Positions 33,946-42,801 are shown, counted from the stretch's first letter. The stretch is 64,000 nt of DNA from Polaromonas sp. A23 (GCF_002001015.1 NZ_MUNO01000037.1:1-64000), one strand, 5' to 3'. Numbers and translations are program-made. Notes: generated by a model not told the origin, from the sequence alone.

Positions 33946-36104
33946 TGAAGACGATCAAGTACGAACTGGCCGACGGCATTGCAACACTCACCTTCGACGA
34001 GGAAGGTTCGCCGGTCAACACCATGTGTGCCCAGTGGCAGAAGGATCTGACAGCGGCCACTGCGCAGGTCGTGAAAGACAGGGACGCAATTCGAGGCATC
34101 GTTCTGGCATCGAATAAAAGCACTTTCTTTGCCGGCGCCGACCTCAAGGCCACGATGCGCCTGCAGGCTTCGGACGCTGCAGCGGTGTTTCAGGGAATAG
34201 AGCTGACCAAGAAGAACTTCCGCACGCTGGAGACCCTGGGCAAGCCGGTGGTGAGCTGTCTCAACGGCACAGCACTGGGCGGCGGCTGGGAAGTGGCACT
34301 GGTCGGCCACTACCGCGTTGCGGTTGATGACAAGAAGATCCAGTTCGGCCTGCCGGAAGTCACACTGGGTTTGATCCCCGGTGCCAGCGGCATCACCAAG
34401 ATGACGCGCATGCTGGGTCTGATGGGTGCACAGCCCTACATCCTGGAGAGCAAGCTGTTCAACCCGCACGAGGCGCTGGAACTCGGCCTCGTGCACGAAC
34501 TGGTGCCCAATGCCGCCGCACTGCGTCCCGCGGCGCTGGCCTGGGTAGCGACCCATGACGGCACCGCCGCACCTGCGCACCACCCGTGGGAAGACAAGAA
34601 CTACAAGATGCCTGGCGGCACACCTGCCAACCCCAAGATTGCCGGCATGCTGGCTGTGGCGCCGGCCGTGCTCAAGCAGAAAACGCGCGGACTTTACCCG
34701 GCCCCCGAATATGCGCTGGCCGCCATGGTCGAGGGTGCGCAGGTCGATTTCGACACCGCGCTACGCATCGAGTCGCGTTACCTGGCCAGGCTGATCGTGA
34801 GCCCTGTTGCCAAGAACATGATCAACACCTTTTTCTTCAACATGAACGCGATCAAGTCGGGCCACTCGCGACCGAAAGATGTTCCGCGCTACAAGCCGCA
34901 GAAAGTCGGCCTGCTGGGGGCCGGCATGATGGGCGCCGGCATTGCCTACGCCCAGGCCAGCCGCGGCATCAGCACTGTGCTCAGGGACGTGAGCCAGAAC
35001 AAGGCCGACACGGGCAAGGCCTACAGCGCCAAACTGACCCAAACACGCGTGGACAAGGGTCGCATGAGTGCGCCCGACCAGACCGCCCTACTCGCGCGCA
35101 TCCACGCCACCGACAAGGTGGCCGACCTCGCCGGCTGCGACCTGATCATTGAAGCGGTGTTCGAGCGCCGCGACCTGAAAGCCAAGGTCACGCAGGAAGC
35201 CGAACCCTTGCTGGCACCCGGCGGATTTTTTGCATCGAACACGTCCACCCTTCCGATCAGCGGGCTGGCCACGGCCAGTGACCGCCCTGAAAAATTCGTA
35301 GGCATCCACTTCTTCAGCCCGGTCGACAAGATGAAGCTGGTCGAGATCATCCGCGGCAAACAGACCGACGATGAAACTGTGGCGCGCGCCTTCGACTATG
35401 TGCAGGCCCTCGGCAAGATTCCGATTGTGGTCAATGACTCGCGCGGTTTCTACACCAGTCGTACCTTCGGCACCTTTGTGATGGAAGGCGCGGCCATGCT
35501 GGGCGAAGGCATTCCGGCGGCAGCCATTGAAAACGCCGGCATCCAGTGCGGCATGCCGGTGGGCCCGCTCGCCGTGCTCGACGAAACCGCGCTATCACTG
35601 AGCGTGCATGTGCTGGACCAGACCCGTGCCGACTATGTGGCCGAAGGCAAGACCTATATCGCCACGCCGGGCGAGTTGATCGTCGAGCGCATGGTCAAGG
35701 AGTTCGACCGCAACGGCCGTGCCGCAGGCGCGGGCTTTTACGACTACCCCGAGGAGAAAGGCGCGAAGAAAAGCCTGTGGCCCGAACTCAAACCCCTGTT
35801 CGAGAAACCGGGTACGGGCTGGAGCATCACCGACCTGAAGGATCGGCTGCTGTACCGCCAGGCCGTGGAAACCGCGCGCTGCCTCAGCGAAAGCGTGCTG
35901 ACCAGCGTGCACGATGCCAACATCGGTTCGATCTTCGGCATCGGTTTTCCCGCCTGGACCGGCGGCGCAATGCAGTTCATCTACAGCATGGGGGTGGAGA
36001 CCTTTGTGAAACGCGCCGGTGAACTGGCTGCAAAATTCGGCCCGGGCTTTGTACTCAGCGATGAGGTCAAGGCCGCGATCAAAAAGTACCAGCCGGTCTA
36101 CTGA
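33945..36104 (+). CDS. fadJ: Bifunctional enoyl-CoA hydratase / 3-hydroxyacyl-CoA dehydrogenase (FadJ/FadB-like)
   Basis: 719 residues. Residues about 1-190 are the crotonase domain with both catalytic Glu regions (ALGGGWEVAL and GLPEVTLGLIPG). From about 320 the NAD-binding motif GLLGAGMMGAGIA opens the 3-hydroxyacyl-CoA dehydrogenase, with its catalytic HFFSPVDKM and a second C-terminal helical repeat. It forms the hydratase/dehydrogenase subunit with the thiolase just upstream. fadJ or fadB naming is uncertain. The 3' end overlaps the ligase gene on the other strand by seven bases. Confidence 0.92.
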   Translation: MKTIKYELADGIATLTFDEEGSPVNTMCAQWQKDLTAATAQVVKDRDAIRGIVLASNKSTFFAGADLKATMRLQASDAAAVFQGIELTKKNFRTLETLGKPVVSCLNGTALGGGWEVALVGHYRVAVDDKKIQFGLPEVTLGLIPGASGITKMTRMLGLMGAQPYILESKLFNPHEALELGLVHELVPNAAALRPAALAWVATHDGTAAPAHHPWEDKNYKMPGGTPANPKIAGMLAVAPAVLKQKTRGLYPAPEYALAAMVEGAQVDFDTALRIESRYLARLIVSPVAKNMINTFFFNMNAIKSGHSRPKDVPRYKPQKVGLLGAGMMGAGIAYAQASRGISTVLRDVSQNKADTGKAYSAKLTQTRVDKGRMSAPDQTALLARIHATDKVADLAGCDLIIEAVFERRDLKAKVTQEAEPLLAPGGFFASNTSTLPISGLATASDRPEKFVGIHFFSPVDKMKLVEIIRGKQTDDETVARAFDYVQALGKIPIVVNDSRGFYTSRTFGTFVMEGAAMLGEGIPAAAIENAGIQCGMPVGPLAVLDETALSLSVHVLDQTRADYVAEGKTYIATPGELIVERMVKEFDRNGRAAGAGFYDYPEEKGAKKSLWPELKPLFEKPGTGWSITDLKDRLLYRQAVETARCLSESVLTSVHDANIGSIFGIGFPAWTGGAMQFIYSMGVETFVKRAGELAAKFGPGFVLSDEVKAAIKKYQPVY

Positions 36105-37573
36105 GCTTTGATGCCGGTCAGCAGGCCGGCTTTCTGCACCTTGCCCAGCGCGGTCTTGGGCAAGGCATCGCAGAACAGCACGCGCTTGGGGTGCTTGAAA
36201 CGCGCGAGCCGGCCTTCAAACAGTTGCTGAACCCCGGCCGCATCAAGCCCGCTACCAGGTTTGCGCACAACCACGGCAACCACCACCTCGCCCCAGCGTG
36301 CGTCTGGCTGGCCCACCACCGCGGCCTCCAGAATTTCAGGGCAATCGGCCAGCAGATTTTCAATTTCGGCCGGGTAAATGTTTTCCCCACCCGAGATGAT
36401 CATGTCTTTCGAGCGCCCGACGACTTCATAAAACCCTGCTTCATCACAGCGCGCCAGGTCGCCGGTGTGAAACCAGCCTTCGGCAAAGGCCAGGTTATCG
36501 GTATCGGCCCAATAGGCACACATCACATTGGGAGCACGCACCCGGATTTCGCCGACCTCGCCTGGGGCCACGGTTTCGCCCAGCGTGTTGACGAGTTTCA
36601 CTTCTACATGCAGACCGGCCTTGCCGGCCGATCCGACATGCTGCATCGCATCGGCACGGCGCAGGTAGATGGAAACCGGGCCGGTTTCTGTCGCGCCATA
36701 CACCTGGCCGACCGGTACACCGCGTGCATGCATGGCTGCAATCATCGAGGTGGGAATGGTGGAAGAACCCGCAGCCAGAAAACGCAGGGAAGACAAATCG
36801 GCCTCAGCAAAATCAGCATGGTCGAGTACCGCGCGCAAGGTGGCCGGCACCATCAGGGAAAGCGCCGGCCGACGCCCGGCCACATCGGCCAGCCAGGCCG
36901 CGGCATCAAAACGCGCATGCAGGGTCACCGTTGCGCCGGCGTGAAGGGCCGGCAGAGTCTGGATGCACAGGCCACCTACATGAAACATGGGCAGCACACT
37001 CAGCACATGGTCAGCCTGGGTGAGTTCATGCGCATGCGCGGAAATCACGCAGTTCCAGATCAGGCCTGACTGCGTGTGCAGCGCCCCCTTGGGCTTGCCG
37101 GTTGTGCCCGAGGTGTAGACCAGCAGCACCGGCGAGGCGTAGTCGCCTGACAGCTGGGCGGTGCTGCTCCCGGCATGTTCTGTCGCAAGTCCGGCGGCCG
37201 GCAGCAGGCGGCAGCCTTGTGTGGTTGCCAGCGCCGCCGCCGCATCGGCGTACCCACTGTCGCTGACCAGCAGGCTCACACCCGCATGTTCAAGAATCGC
37301 CGCGTGTTCGGGCGCCGCCAGCCGGTGGTTGAGCGGCAGCAAAATTGCACCAACGCGAGAAAGTGCAAACAGCAGTACCAGCATGGCCGGGTCGTTGAAG
37401 CCCAGCCAGGCCACACGGTCGCCTGGCTGCACACCGGCCGCCAACAGCACCTGCGTCGCACGCTCAATGCGCTGCCACAGCGCCGGGTAGCTGATGTCTT
37501 CCCCCGCCGCGTGGATCGCCACCTGCTGCGGCGAAAACTGTGCGTGCCGCTGAATGATCTGCGCGAGGTTCAT
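36098..37573 (-). CDS. AMP-binding acyl/aryl-CoA ligase
   Basis: 491 residues, ANL superfamily. Motifs: VYTSGTTGKPKGAL (P-loop), YGATETGPVSIY (A5), GWFHTGDLA (A7), GRSKDMIISGGENIYP (A8 hinge) and PKTALGKVQK with the catalytic Lys (A10). Substrate not fixed; similar proteins are named feruloyl-CoA or medium/long-chain ligases. Last gene of the leftward operon that includes the NicX-type dioxygenase, nine bases after the acyl-CoA-dehydrogenase-like gene, which suggests it activates an acid from that pathway. Confidence 0.88.
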   Translation of the reverse strand: MNLAQIIQRHAQFSPQQVAIHAAGEDISYPALWQRIERATQVLLAAGVQPGDRVAWLGFNDPAMLVLLFALSRVGAILLPLNHRLAAPEHAAILEHAGVSLLVSDSGYADAAAALATTQGCRLLPAAGLATEHAGSSTAQLSGDYASPVLLVYTSGTTGKPKGALHTQSGLIWNCVISAHAHELTQADHVLSVLPMFHVGGLCIQTLPALHAGATVTLHARFDAAAWLADVAGRRPALSLMVPATLRAVLDHADFAEADLSSLRFLAAGSSTIPTSMIAAMHARGVPVGQVYGATETGPVSIYLRRADAMQHVGSAGKAGLHVEVKLVNTLGETVAPGEVGEIRVRAPNVMCAYWADTDNLAFAEGWFHTGDLARCDEAGFYEVVGRSKDMIISGGENIYPAEIENLLADCPEILEAAVVGQPDARWGEVVVAVVVRKPGSGLDAAGVQQLFEGRLARFKHPKRVLFCDALPKTALGKVQKAGLLTGIKAQ

Positions 37574-37581
37574 GCCGGGCC

Positions 37582-38868
37582 CTACAGCACCGCCTGCTCG
37601 TCCTGTTCGCCGGCCTCATACAGGCATTCACGCCCAAGGCGGTCGATGCAGAGTTCGGCTGTCCACGGCAGCATCAGCGAGCCACAGCGCGAATCACGGT
37701 ACATGCGTTCCAGCGGCAGGCTCTTGAGCATGGACTGGCCGCCGCAGGTGCGCACGGCCAGGCGGCAGATCTCGTTGGCGTTTTCCATGATGGTGTAGTG
37801 GGCCGCATACAGCCCGAGGCGTATTTCCTTCGAAGGATCGACCCTCGCAGCACGCGCATTCTGCAGAAAAATGGCGCGGGTCTGCTCCAGCCTGACCTTC
37901 ATTTCCGCGACCGCGATCTGCTTGGTGGGGTACATGCGGCGTTTCACCGGCGGCGTGCCCGGTACCTCGCCACGCAGGTACTGCACCGTGAAATCGTAGG
38001 CCGCCTGGCAAATGCCCATGTAGGTCGGCGACAGGGTCGCAAACATGTGCGGCCAGCGCAAGGCAGCCTGGGCATACACGCCTTCGGGTATCAGCCGCTC
38101 AACTTCAGGCACAAACACATCCTGGAACACCAGCGTACGCGAGACCGTGCCGCGCATGCCCAGCGGGTCCCAGTCACCGGTGACGCTGACACCGACCAGG
38201 TTTTTGTCGACCGCAAGGTAGAGCGAGTCACGCTGGGTCGCGCCCGGCTTGTCCAGCGTGCAAAGGATGCCGTAGTAATCCGCCGCCCCCGCCAGCGAGG
38301 CAAAAATTTTCTTGCCGTTGACGACGTACCCGCCTTCGACCTTACGGGCCAGGGTACCGAAAGGCGCCTTGCCGGCCGCAGCCGCCCCACCTTCAGAGAA
38401 GGGTTGCGAGTACACCTTGCCCTGCTCCACCACGCGCTGGTAATGAATCTTGCGGTGCGCTTCGTGATTGGCGCGCTGCTCCGGCGTCATGTCGAGGTCG
38501 TCGGCGATGAAACCGGTCCACATGGTGGAGCTCACATGCATGTTCAGTGTCAGCGCGGTGGCGCCGCAATGCCGGCCAATTTCAGCGGCAGTCATCACAT
38601 AGGTCGCGAAGTCGGCGCCCCAGCCGCCATGCTCTTCGGGCACGCAGATGCCCAGCAGGCCGGCCTCGCGCAGGTCGGCGTAATTCTCGAAGGGAAACAC
38701 CGCGTCACGATCGATCTGCTGCGCGCGTGGCGCGAACTTCTCGCGGCCCAGTCGGGCCGCAATAGTCAGCAGTTTGGTTTGCTTGGGCGTGAGTTCGCTG
38801 TAGTCACCGGCAATCGAGGGCGGCTGGTAACGGACGGCAGTGGGGGGAGAGACAGGCAATGCAGACAT
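37582..38868 (-). CDS. Acyl-CoA-dehydrogenase-fold flavoprotein, possibly a monooxygenase
   Basis: 428 residues with the acyl-CoA dehydrogenase three-domain layout (EEHGGWGADFATYV, GKKIFASLAGAADYY, DWDPLGMRGTVSRT, TCGGQSMLKSLPLERMYRD). At the YEGT position it reads YRDSRCGS, and the alternative position in the LPWER-type helix reads ALRWPHM. So neither usual catalytic Glu is visible. ACAD-fold flavin monooxygenases (DszC, group D) lack that Glu and need a flavin reductase, and one is encoded in this operon at 40731. Either a dehydrogenase or a monooxygenase is possible; the second is inference. Confidence 0.75.
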   Translation of the reverse strand: MSALPVSPPTAVRYQPPSIAGDYSELTPKQTKLLTIAARLGREKFAPRAQQIDRDAVFPFENYADLREAGLLGICVPEEHGGWGADFATYVMTAAEIGRHCGATALTLNMHVSSTMWTGFIADDLDMTPEQRANHEAHRKIHYQRVVEQGKVYSQPFSEGGAAAAGKAPFGTLARKVEGGYVVNGKKIFASLAGAADYYGILCTLDKPGATQRDSLYLAVDKNLVGVSVTGDWDPLGMRGTVSRTLVFQDVFVPEVERLIPEGVYAQAALRWPHMFATLSPTYMGICQAAYDFTVQYLRGEVPGTPPVKRRMYPTKQIAVAEMKVRLEQTRAIFLQNARAARVDPSKEIRLGLYAAHYTIMENANEICRLAVRTCGGQSMLKSLPLERMYRDSRCGSLMLPWTAELCIDRLGRECLYEAGEQDEQAVL

Positions 38869-38883
38869 GGGAAGGTCCTCGGG

Positions 38884-39666
38884 TCAGGTCGGGAAATGCT
38901 GTTTTAGAAACGTCAGGACGGCGCCGTTGAACAAATGAGGCTGCTCGATGTTGGCGATATGGCCCACGCCCGGCAGGCAGACATAAGCAGCGCCCGGAAT
39001 GCGGCTGGCCATTTTTTCCACCACAGCGGGCGGTGCGTTCTGGTCCAGCTCACCCGCCAGGCACAGGGTCGGCACGGCGATGTCGCCCAGCGCGGCCAGG
39101 CGGTTGAACGAAACGATGGCCGAGAGTGCAGCGCGGTAGCTGTCTGCAGGCACACGGGCCATCAATGCGGCGGCTTCGGCGACGCGCACCGGCTCGGCAT
39201 CCGGCGCGAACATGGTGGGCACCAGTTTGCCGGCCAGGCCCGCCATGCCCAGCCCCTGGTCCAGCGGCGCAAAGCGACTCTGCAAAAACTGCTGTTGCCA
39301 GGCGCCGTCGGCCTTGCCGAAAGCTGGCGAGGTACTGTAGAAAACCAGGCCATGTACTAGCTGAGGATGCAGGGCTGCCAGCTCCTGCGCAAGCATGCCG
39401 CCCATGCTGTGGCCCAGCACCACATTGCGCTTCGCGCCCGTGTGTTCGATCAGGGTTTTAAGTGCTTCTGCCAGCGAGGTATTGCTGCAGGACGCCAACG
39501 CCTGCGACGCGCCGTAACCCGGCATGTCCCAGGCAATCGTCCGGTAGCCGTGGCTCGCCGGTATCGGCTGGTTGTGCGCCCAGGCCTCCTTGCCCCCGCC
39601 CACGCCGTGCAGCAGAAAAACGGCCGTATCGCCCTTGCCCTGCTCCAGATAAGCCGGCAGCGCCAT
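38884..39666 (-). CDS. Alpha/beta hydrolase (NicD-like candidate)
   Basis: 260 residues, with HGVGGGKEAW oxyanion region, nucleophile elbow GHSMGG (Ser-87), acid near LAGELDQNAPP and His in GVGHIANIEQP: a full catalytic triad. Three bases separate it from the NicX-type dioxygenase gene. In nicotinate degradation NicX is followed by the hydrolase NicD (N-formylmaleamate deformylase), so the same pairing is plausible. Other enol-lactone or ring-cleavage hydrolases look alike, so the exact substrate stays open. Confidence 0.85.
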   Translation of the reverse strand: MALPAYLEQGKGDTAVFLLHGVGGGKEAWAHNQPIPASHGYRTIAWDMPGYGASQALASCSNTSLAEALKTLIEHTGAKRNVVLGHSMGGMLAQELAALHPQLVHGLVFYSTSPAFGKADGAWQQQFLQSRFAPLDQGLGMAGLAGKLVPTMFAPDAEPVRVAEAAALMARVPADSYRAALSAIVSFNRLAALGDIAVPTLCLAGELDQNAPPAVVEKMASRIPGAAYVCLPGVGHIANIEQPHLFNGAVLTFLKQHFPT

Positions 39667-39669
39667 GGC

Positions 39670-40716
39670 TCAGGCCAGCTCGCCGGTCAGGCGGCCGGCA
39701 TCCACAACCATTTGCCCGTCCAGGTGCACCGTGCAGTTCCTGAGCGGCAAATCGAAATGCCCCAGCGTGTGGCGCCCGGCCACCTCGTTGGCGCCGGTCG
39801 AATAAAGGAAATTGCCGGCAAAGGCGCGCAGCTCGGTGCCGTTGAAATCTTTCTTGTCGTAAAACGCCATGGCATCCCAGCGCGCCCTGGGGTTCATGCC
39901 CCAACCCACATGCGAGACCGCATAGGCCTCGCGGTCGCCCCAGGCGGCCCAGTAGCTGCGCATCAGCTCGGCGTCCACATGCTCGCCGGCGATGTCGGTC
40001 ACGAAGTCGTTTTCGATCGTAAGCACGACGGGCTTCTCGAGGTAACGCTTGAAGGTGAGGTTGACATCGCCCTGGTCCAGCACCAGCTTGCCGTTGACGC
40101 TGCCTTTGGCCGGGAAGGCCAGACACAGGCCGCCCGGCCAGTGCGAAATGGTGCCAGGCCGGGCTGTGTAGCCCCAGCCACCGCCGGCTTGCGCCCCGAC
40201 CAGCGAGATGGAAAGGTCCGTGCCCGCCTTGGAGGTGACATGCATGGCTTTGGCATTCCTGAGCAGCTTGATGCCGGCTTTGACCTTGGGTTCGAGCGCG
40301 GGATCGGGCAGGCAGCGCTCGAGGATTTCGGGGTATTCGTTGGACACCATCAGCACGCGCGCGCCGCCTTTCAGAATATCCGGCAGCTCGGCTGCGTGCA
40401 GCAGCCCTTCCACCGTCAGGTCGGCCACAAAGGTGCAGGTTGCCAGCGCCTGCACCACCGGAGCCAACTGGCCAATGGCGTCGGATGCGCCGGTCGAGCG
40501 CACCGGTACCGGTGCGGTGAGCCGCGGTGTGTTCAGCACCAGGTGAAAGGCCCGCGCACCGAGGCGCGCCAGCGCAAGTTCGGCGAGCCGCACATTGACC
40601 GGACGCGACTGCGTTTCGGACAGGATGGCCGCCGTGTCGCCCGCCTTCACGCCGCACAGCGCAAAGGCCTCGGCAAAACAGTCAATCCAGCGGGCTTCGA
40701 TTCGTTCCTGCAGCAT
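39670..40716 (-). CDS. NicX-family (M29-like) extradiol-type dioxygenase
   Basis: 348 residues from the ATG at 40716. The fold is that of M29 aminopeptidase-like proteins, which also includes 2,5-dihydroxypyridine 5,6-dioxygenase NicX. The Fe ligands I recall for NicX (His265, His318, Asp320) line up with His-269 (SHVGWG), His-320 and Asp-322 (GHFDLP), with identical 53- and 2-residue spacing. It would open a hydroxylated (N-)heteroaromatic ring. The true substrate is unknown: maleamate amidase and maleate isomerase genes, expected for nicotinate, are not in the window. Automated names could read aminopeptidase. Confidence 0.8.
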   Translation of the reverse strand: MLQERIEARWIDCFAEAFALCGVKAGDTAAILSETQSRPVNVRLAELALARLGARAFHLVLNTPRLTAPVPVRSTGASDAIGQLAPVVQALATCTFVADLTVEGLLHAAELPDILKGGARVLMVSNEYPEILERCLPDPALEPKVKAGIKLLRNAKAMHVTSKAGTDLSISLVGAQAGGGWGYTARPGTISHWPGGLCLAFPAKGSVNGKLVLDQGDVNLTFKRYLEKPVVLTIENDFVTDIAGEHVDAELMRSYWAAWGDREAYAVSHVGWGMNPRARWDAMAFYDKKDFNGTELRAFAGNFLYSTGANEVAGRHTLGHFDLPLRNCTVHLDGQMVVDAGRLTGELA

Positions 40717-40730
40717 GGGAAAAGCTTTCT

Positions 40731-41264
40731 TTAAAGGCGCGAGCCCAACGTGAAATACCCGCCCGCATGAAACAGCAGTGGCGCGGCTTCGGACAAGGTG
40801 AAACGCTCGACTTCGGCAATGAACAGGCAATGGTCGCCGGCCATCTGCTGCGACACCTTGCGGCATTCAAACCAGGCGGCGGCACCGTGCAGTAGCGGCA
40901 GGCCCCAGGCGTTTTCGGCATGCGGCACCCCATCAAACTTATCGGCCTGGGGCAAGGCGAAGCGGCGCGACACCTCCACCTGCGCTTCAGCCAGCACGTT
41001 GACAACAAAACGCTCGGCGCCTTCGAACACCGCGAGGCTGGGTGAGCTGACCCGCAACGACCAGAGAATCAGCGGCGGCTCCAGCGACAGGGCCGAAAAC
41101 GAATTGACCGTGAGCCCGACAAACTGGCCACTGTCTGCGCGGGTGGTCACCACCGTGATGCCCGTCGCAAACTGGCCCAGCGCCGTGCGCAGGACCCGGC
41201 TGTCCAGCACGGGCGGTGGGTCAAGGGGAGCGGGGTCCAGCGAAGCTTGCAAGGCGACATTCAT
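40731..41264 (-). CDS. Flavin reductase (HpaC/flavin reductase-like domain)
   Basis: 177 residues with the FMN-binding split-barrel pattern: ALGQFATGITVVTT, GLTVNSFSALSLEPPLILWSL, FVVNVLAEAQ and GDHCLFIAEVE. Such proteins supply reduced flavin to two-component monooxygenases. First gene of the operon, 14 bases ahead of the dioxygenase gene; the ACAD-fold protein at 37582 is the only candidate monooxygenase partner in the window. Confidence 0.9.
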   Translation of the reverse strand: MNVALQASLDPAPLDPPPVLDSRVLRTALGQFATGITVVTTRADSGQFVGLTVNSFSALSLEPPLILWSLRVSSPSLAVFEGAERFVVNVLAEAQVEVSRRFALPQADKFDGVPHAENAWGLPLLHGAAAWFECRKVSQQMAGDHCLFIAEVERFTLSEAAPLLFHAGGYFTLGSRL

Positions 41265-41277
41265 CTGCGCATAATAT

Positions 41278-41289
41278 ATGAATATTCAT
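41278..41289. promoter_or_regulatory. Perfect 12-bp palindrome, candidate MarR operator
   Basis: ATGAATATTCAT is self-complementary and lies in the 64-base space between the leftward operon start (41264) and the MarR gene start (41329). MarR-type repressors usually bind such sites in divergent regions and repress both sides. Its position argues against using the ATG inside it as the MarR start. Confidence 0.6.
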
Positions 41290-41328
41290 GCAATACGCAA
41301 GCGCACTCCTTTCACGCCGAGACATCGT

Positions 41329-41796
41329 ATGAGCCGCTCCAGCAAGCCGGCCTGCCCGGCGCCGGCTACCCGGTTCATCGATGGCTATCTGTCTTACCTG
41401 CTCGCGCGGGCCAGCCATGTGGTGTACAGCGAGTTCCACGCCCAGGTTCAGGCCGCTGGATTGAGCCAGCTGGAATGGCGCCTGCTGGCCACCTTGTCGG
41501 ATGGTGACGGCCTGACCATCGGCGAGCTGGCGCGCGAAATCCTGGCGCAGCAGCCGACCCTGACCAAACTTGTACAGCGCATGGAAAAAGCCGGCTGGGT
41601 GCGGCGCGGCGAGGACCCGGCCGACGCCCGGCGCACCCTGGTGTTCGAAACAGCGCAGGGCCGCGCCACTGTGGCGGCCTTGCTGGCCCAGGCCAAGGCG
41701 CATGAAGACTTGCTGCTGCAGGGCTTCAGCGAACGCGACGTGACCGCCCTGAAAAAAATCCTGCGCACCCTGATCAGCCGCGGCGACGAAGCCTGA
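41329..41796 (+). CDS. MarR-family transcriptional regulator
   Basis: 155 residues from the ATG at 41329; a longer form from 41278 would begin inside the palindrome. Winged HTH with TIGELAREILAQQPTLTKLVQRMEKAGWVRRGEDPADARRTLV-type layout (recognition helix and wing are clear). Divergent from the NicX-type operon, like NicR, which is also MarR-family and controls nic genes. It probably represses the operon until the substrate is present; the ligand is unknown. Confidence 0.88.
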   Translation: MSRSSKPACPAPATRFIDGYLSYLLARASHVVYSEFHAQVQAAGLSQLEWRLLATLSDGDGLTIGELAREILAQQPTLTKLVQRMEKAGWVRRGEDPADARRTLVFETAQGRATVAALLAQAKAHEDLLLQGFSERDVTALKKILRTLISRGDEA

Positions 41797-41814
41797 CGGC
41801 GTAACGCCAATTAG

Positions 41815-41827
41815 TTGACTAAGTCAA
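41815..41827. promoter_or_regulatory. Inverted repeat TTGACT-A-AGTCAA, candidate operator
   Basis: A perfect 6+6 inverted repeat with a one-base centre, just before the MarR-GNAT gene. The location suggests autoregulation. TTGACT could also act as a -35-like element, which would make it a repressor-promoter overlap. Confidence 0.5.
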
Positions 41828-41838
41828 GTAATTGGCAG

Positions 41839-42801
41839 ATGATCCGGGGCATGGCATCCACACCTGACACCCGGCGCAGCAGCGTTCCCACAGCCCACGT
41901 CAAGGCCCTGCGCGGCTTCAACCGTTTCTACACTCAGCGCATCGGTGTGCTCACGCCCTACCTGGGCAGCGAGCTGTCATTGACCGATGTGCGTGTGCTT
42001 TATGAGCTGGCGCATCGCCAGCAGCCTACCGCAACGGAACTGGGGCGCGACCTCGGCCTGGACGCCGGCTACCTGAGCCGCATCCTGCGCCGCTTCGAGT
42101 CCAGGCAGTGGCTGACGCGCCTGCCTTCCCCCAATGACGCCCGGCAAAGCCTGCTGCAACTGACCGAAGCCGGTTACCAGGCTTTCGCGCCGTTGCAGCA
42201 GCGCTCGCGCGACGAGGCAGCGGCACTGCTGGCTCCGTTGCCACATCCTGCCCGGCAGGAACTGACAAGGGCCCTGGCCACCGTGCAGCGCCTGCTCGAT
42301 CCTTCTGCCGCGTCCCCCACGCCGGCCGTCGTTCTGCGCGACCCGCAGCCCGGCGACATGGGCTGGGTGGTGCAACAGCATGGCGAGGTTTACGCGCGTG
42401 AATACGGCTGGAACGCCGAATTCGAAGCCTTGGTCGCGGGCATCGTTGCCGGCTATGTGCGCGACTACCAGCCTGAGTGGGAACGCTGCTGGATCGCCGA
42501 ACTGGGAGGCGAACGCGTGGGCTCCGTATTTGTCGTGCGCAAGTCGAAAACCGTGGCCCAGCTGCGCCTGCTGATCCTGGCGCCCGGCGCGCGCGGGCTT
42601 GGCTTGGGCGCCCGGTTGACCGATGAATGCATCAGCTTTGCGCGCAACAAAGGCTATAAAAAAATGGTGCTCTGGACCAACAGCTGCCTGGATGGCGCAA
42701 GAGCCATTTATGCCAAGCGCGGTTTCACCATGGTCAAAAGCGAGCCCTACACCGGTTTCGGCAAAGAGCTGGTTGGCGAAACCTGGGAACTCCCGCTGTG
42801 A
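41839..42801 (+). CDS. MarR-GNAT fusion protein
   Basis: 320 residues from the ATG at 41839 (41851 also possible). Residues about 15-150 form a MarR winged HTH (PTATELGRDLGLDAGYLSRILRRFE). About 160-315 form a GNAT acetyltransferase with the acetyl-CoA loop LAPGARGLGLGARLTDE and the late KRGFTMVKSEPY segment. Fusions of this kind are known but their acetyl acceptors are mostly unknown. The 3' end is followed by the EamA gene, possibly co-transcribed. Confidence 0.9.
   Translation: MIRGMASTPDTRRSSVPTAHVKALRGFNRFYTQRIGVLTPYLGSELSLTDVRVLYELAHRQQPTATELGRDLGLDAGYLSRILRRFESRQWLTRLPSPNDARQSLLQLTEAGYQAFAPLQQRSRDEAAALLAPLPHPARQELTRALATVQRLLDPSAASPTPAVVLRDPQPGDMGWVVQQHGEVYAREYGWNAEFEALVAGIVAGYVRDYQPEWERCWIAELGGERVGSVFVVRKSKTVAQLRLLILAPGARGLGLGARLTDECISFARNKGYKKMVLWTNSCLDGARAIYAKRGFTMVKSEPYTGFGKELVGETWELPL

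Noticed and set aside
39670-40716. Annotation as leucyl aminopeptidase
   Set aside because: The M29-like fold would allow it, but the His-269/His-320/Asp-322 pattern and the operon context fit the NicX dioxygenase branch better.
39367-40734. A 455-codon plus-strand frame and a 399-codon frame on the minus strand across the NicX/hydrolase genes
   Set aside because: Both cross the gene border of the dioxygenase and hydrolase, whose active-site motifs are clear. The alternative products are low-complexity.
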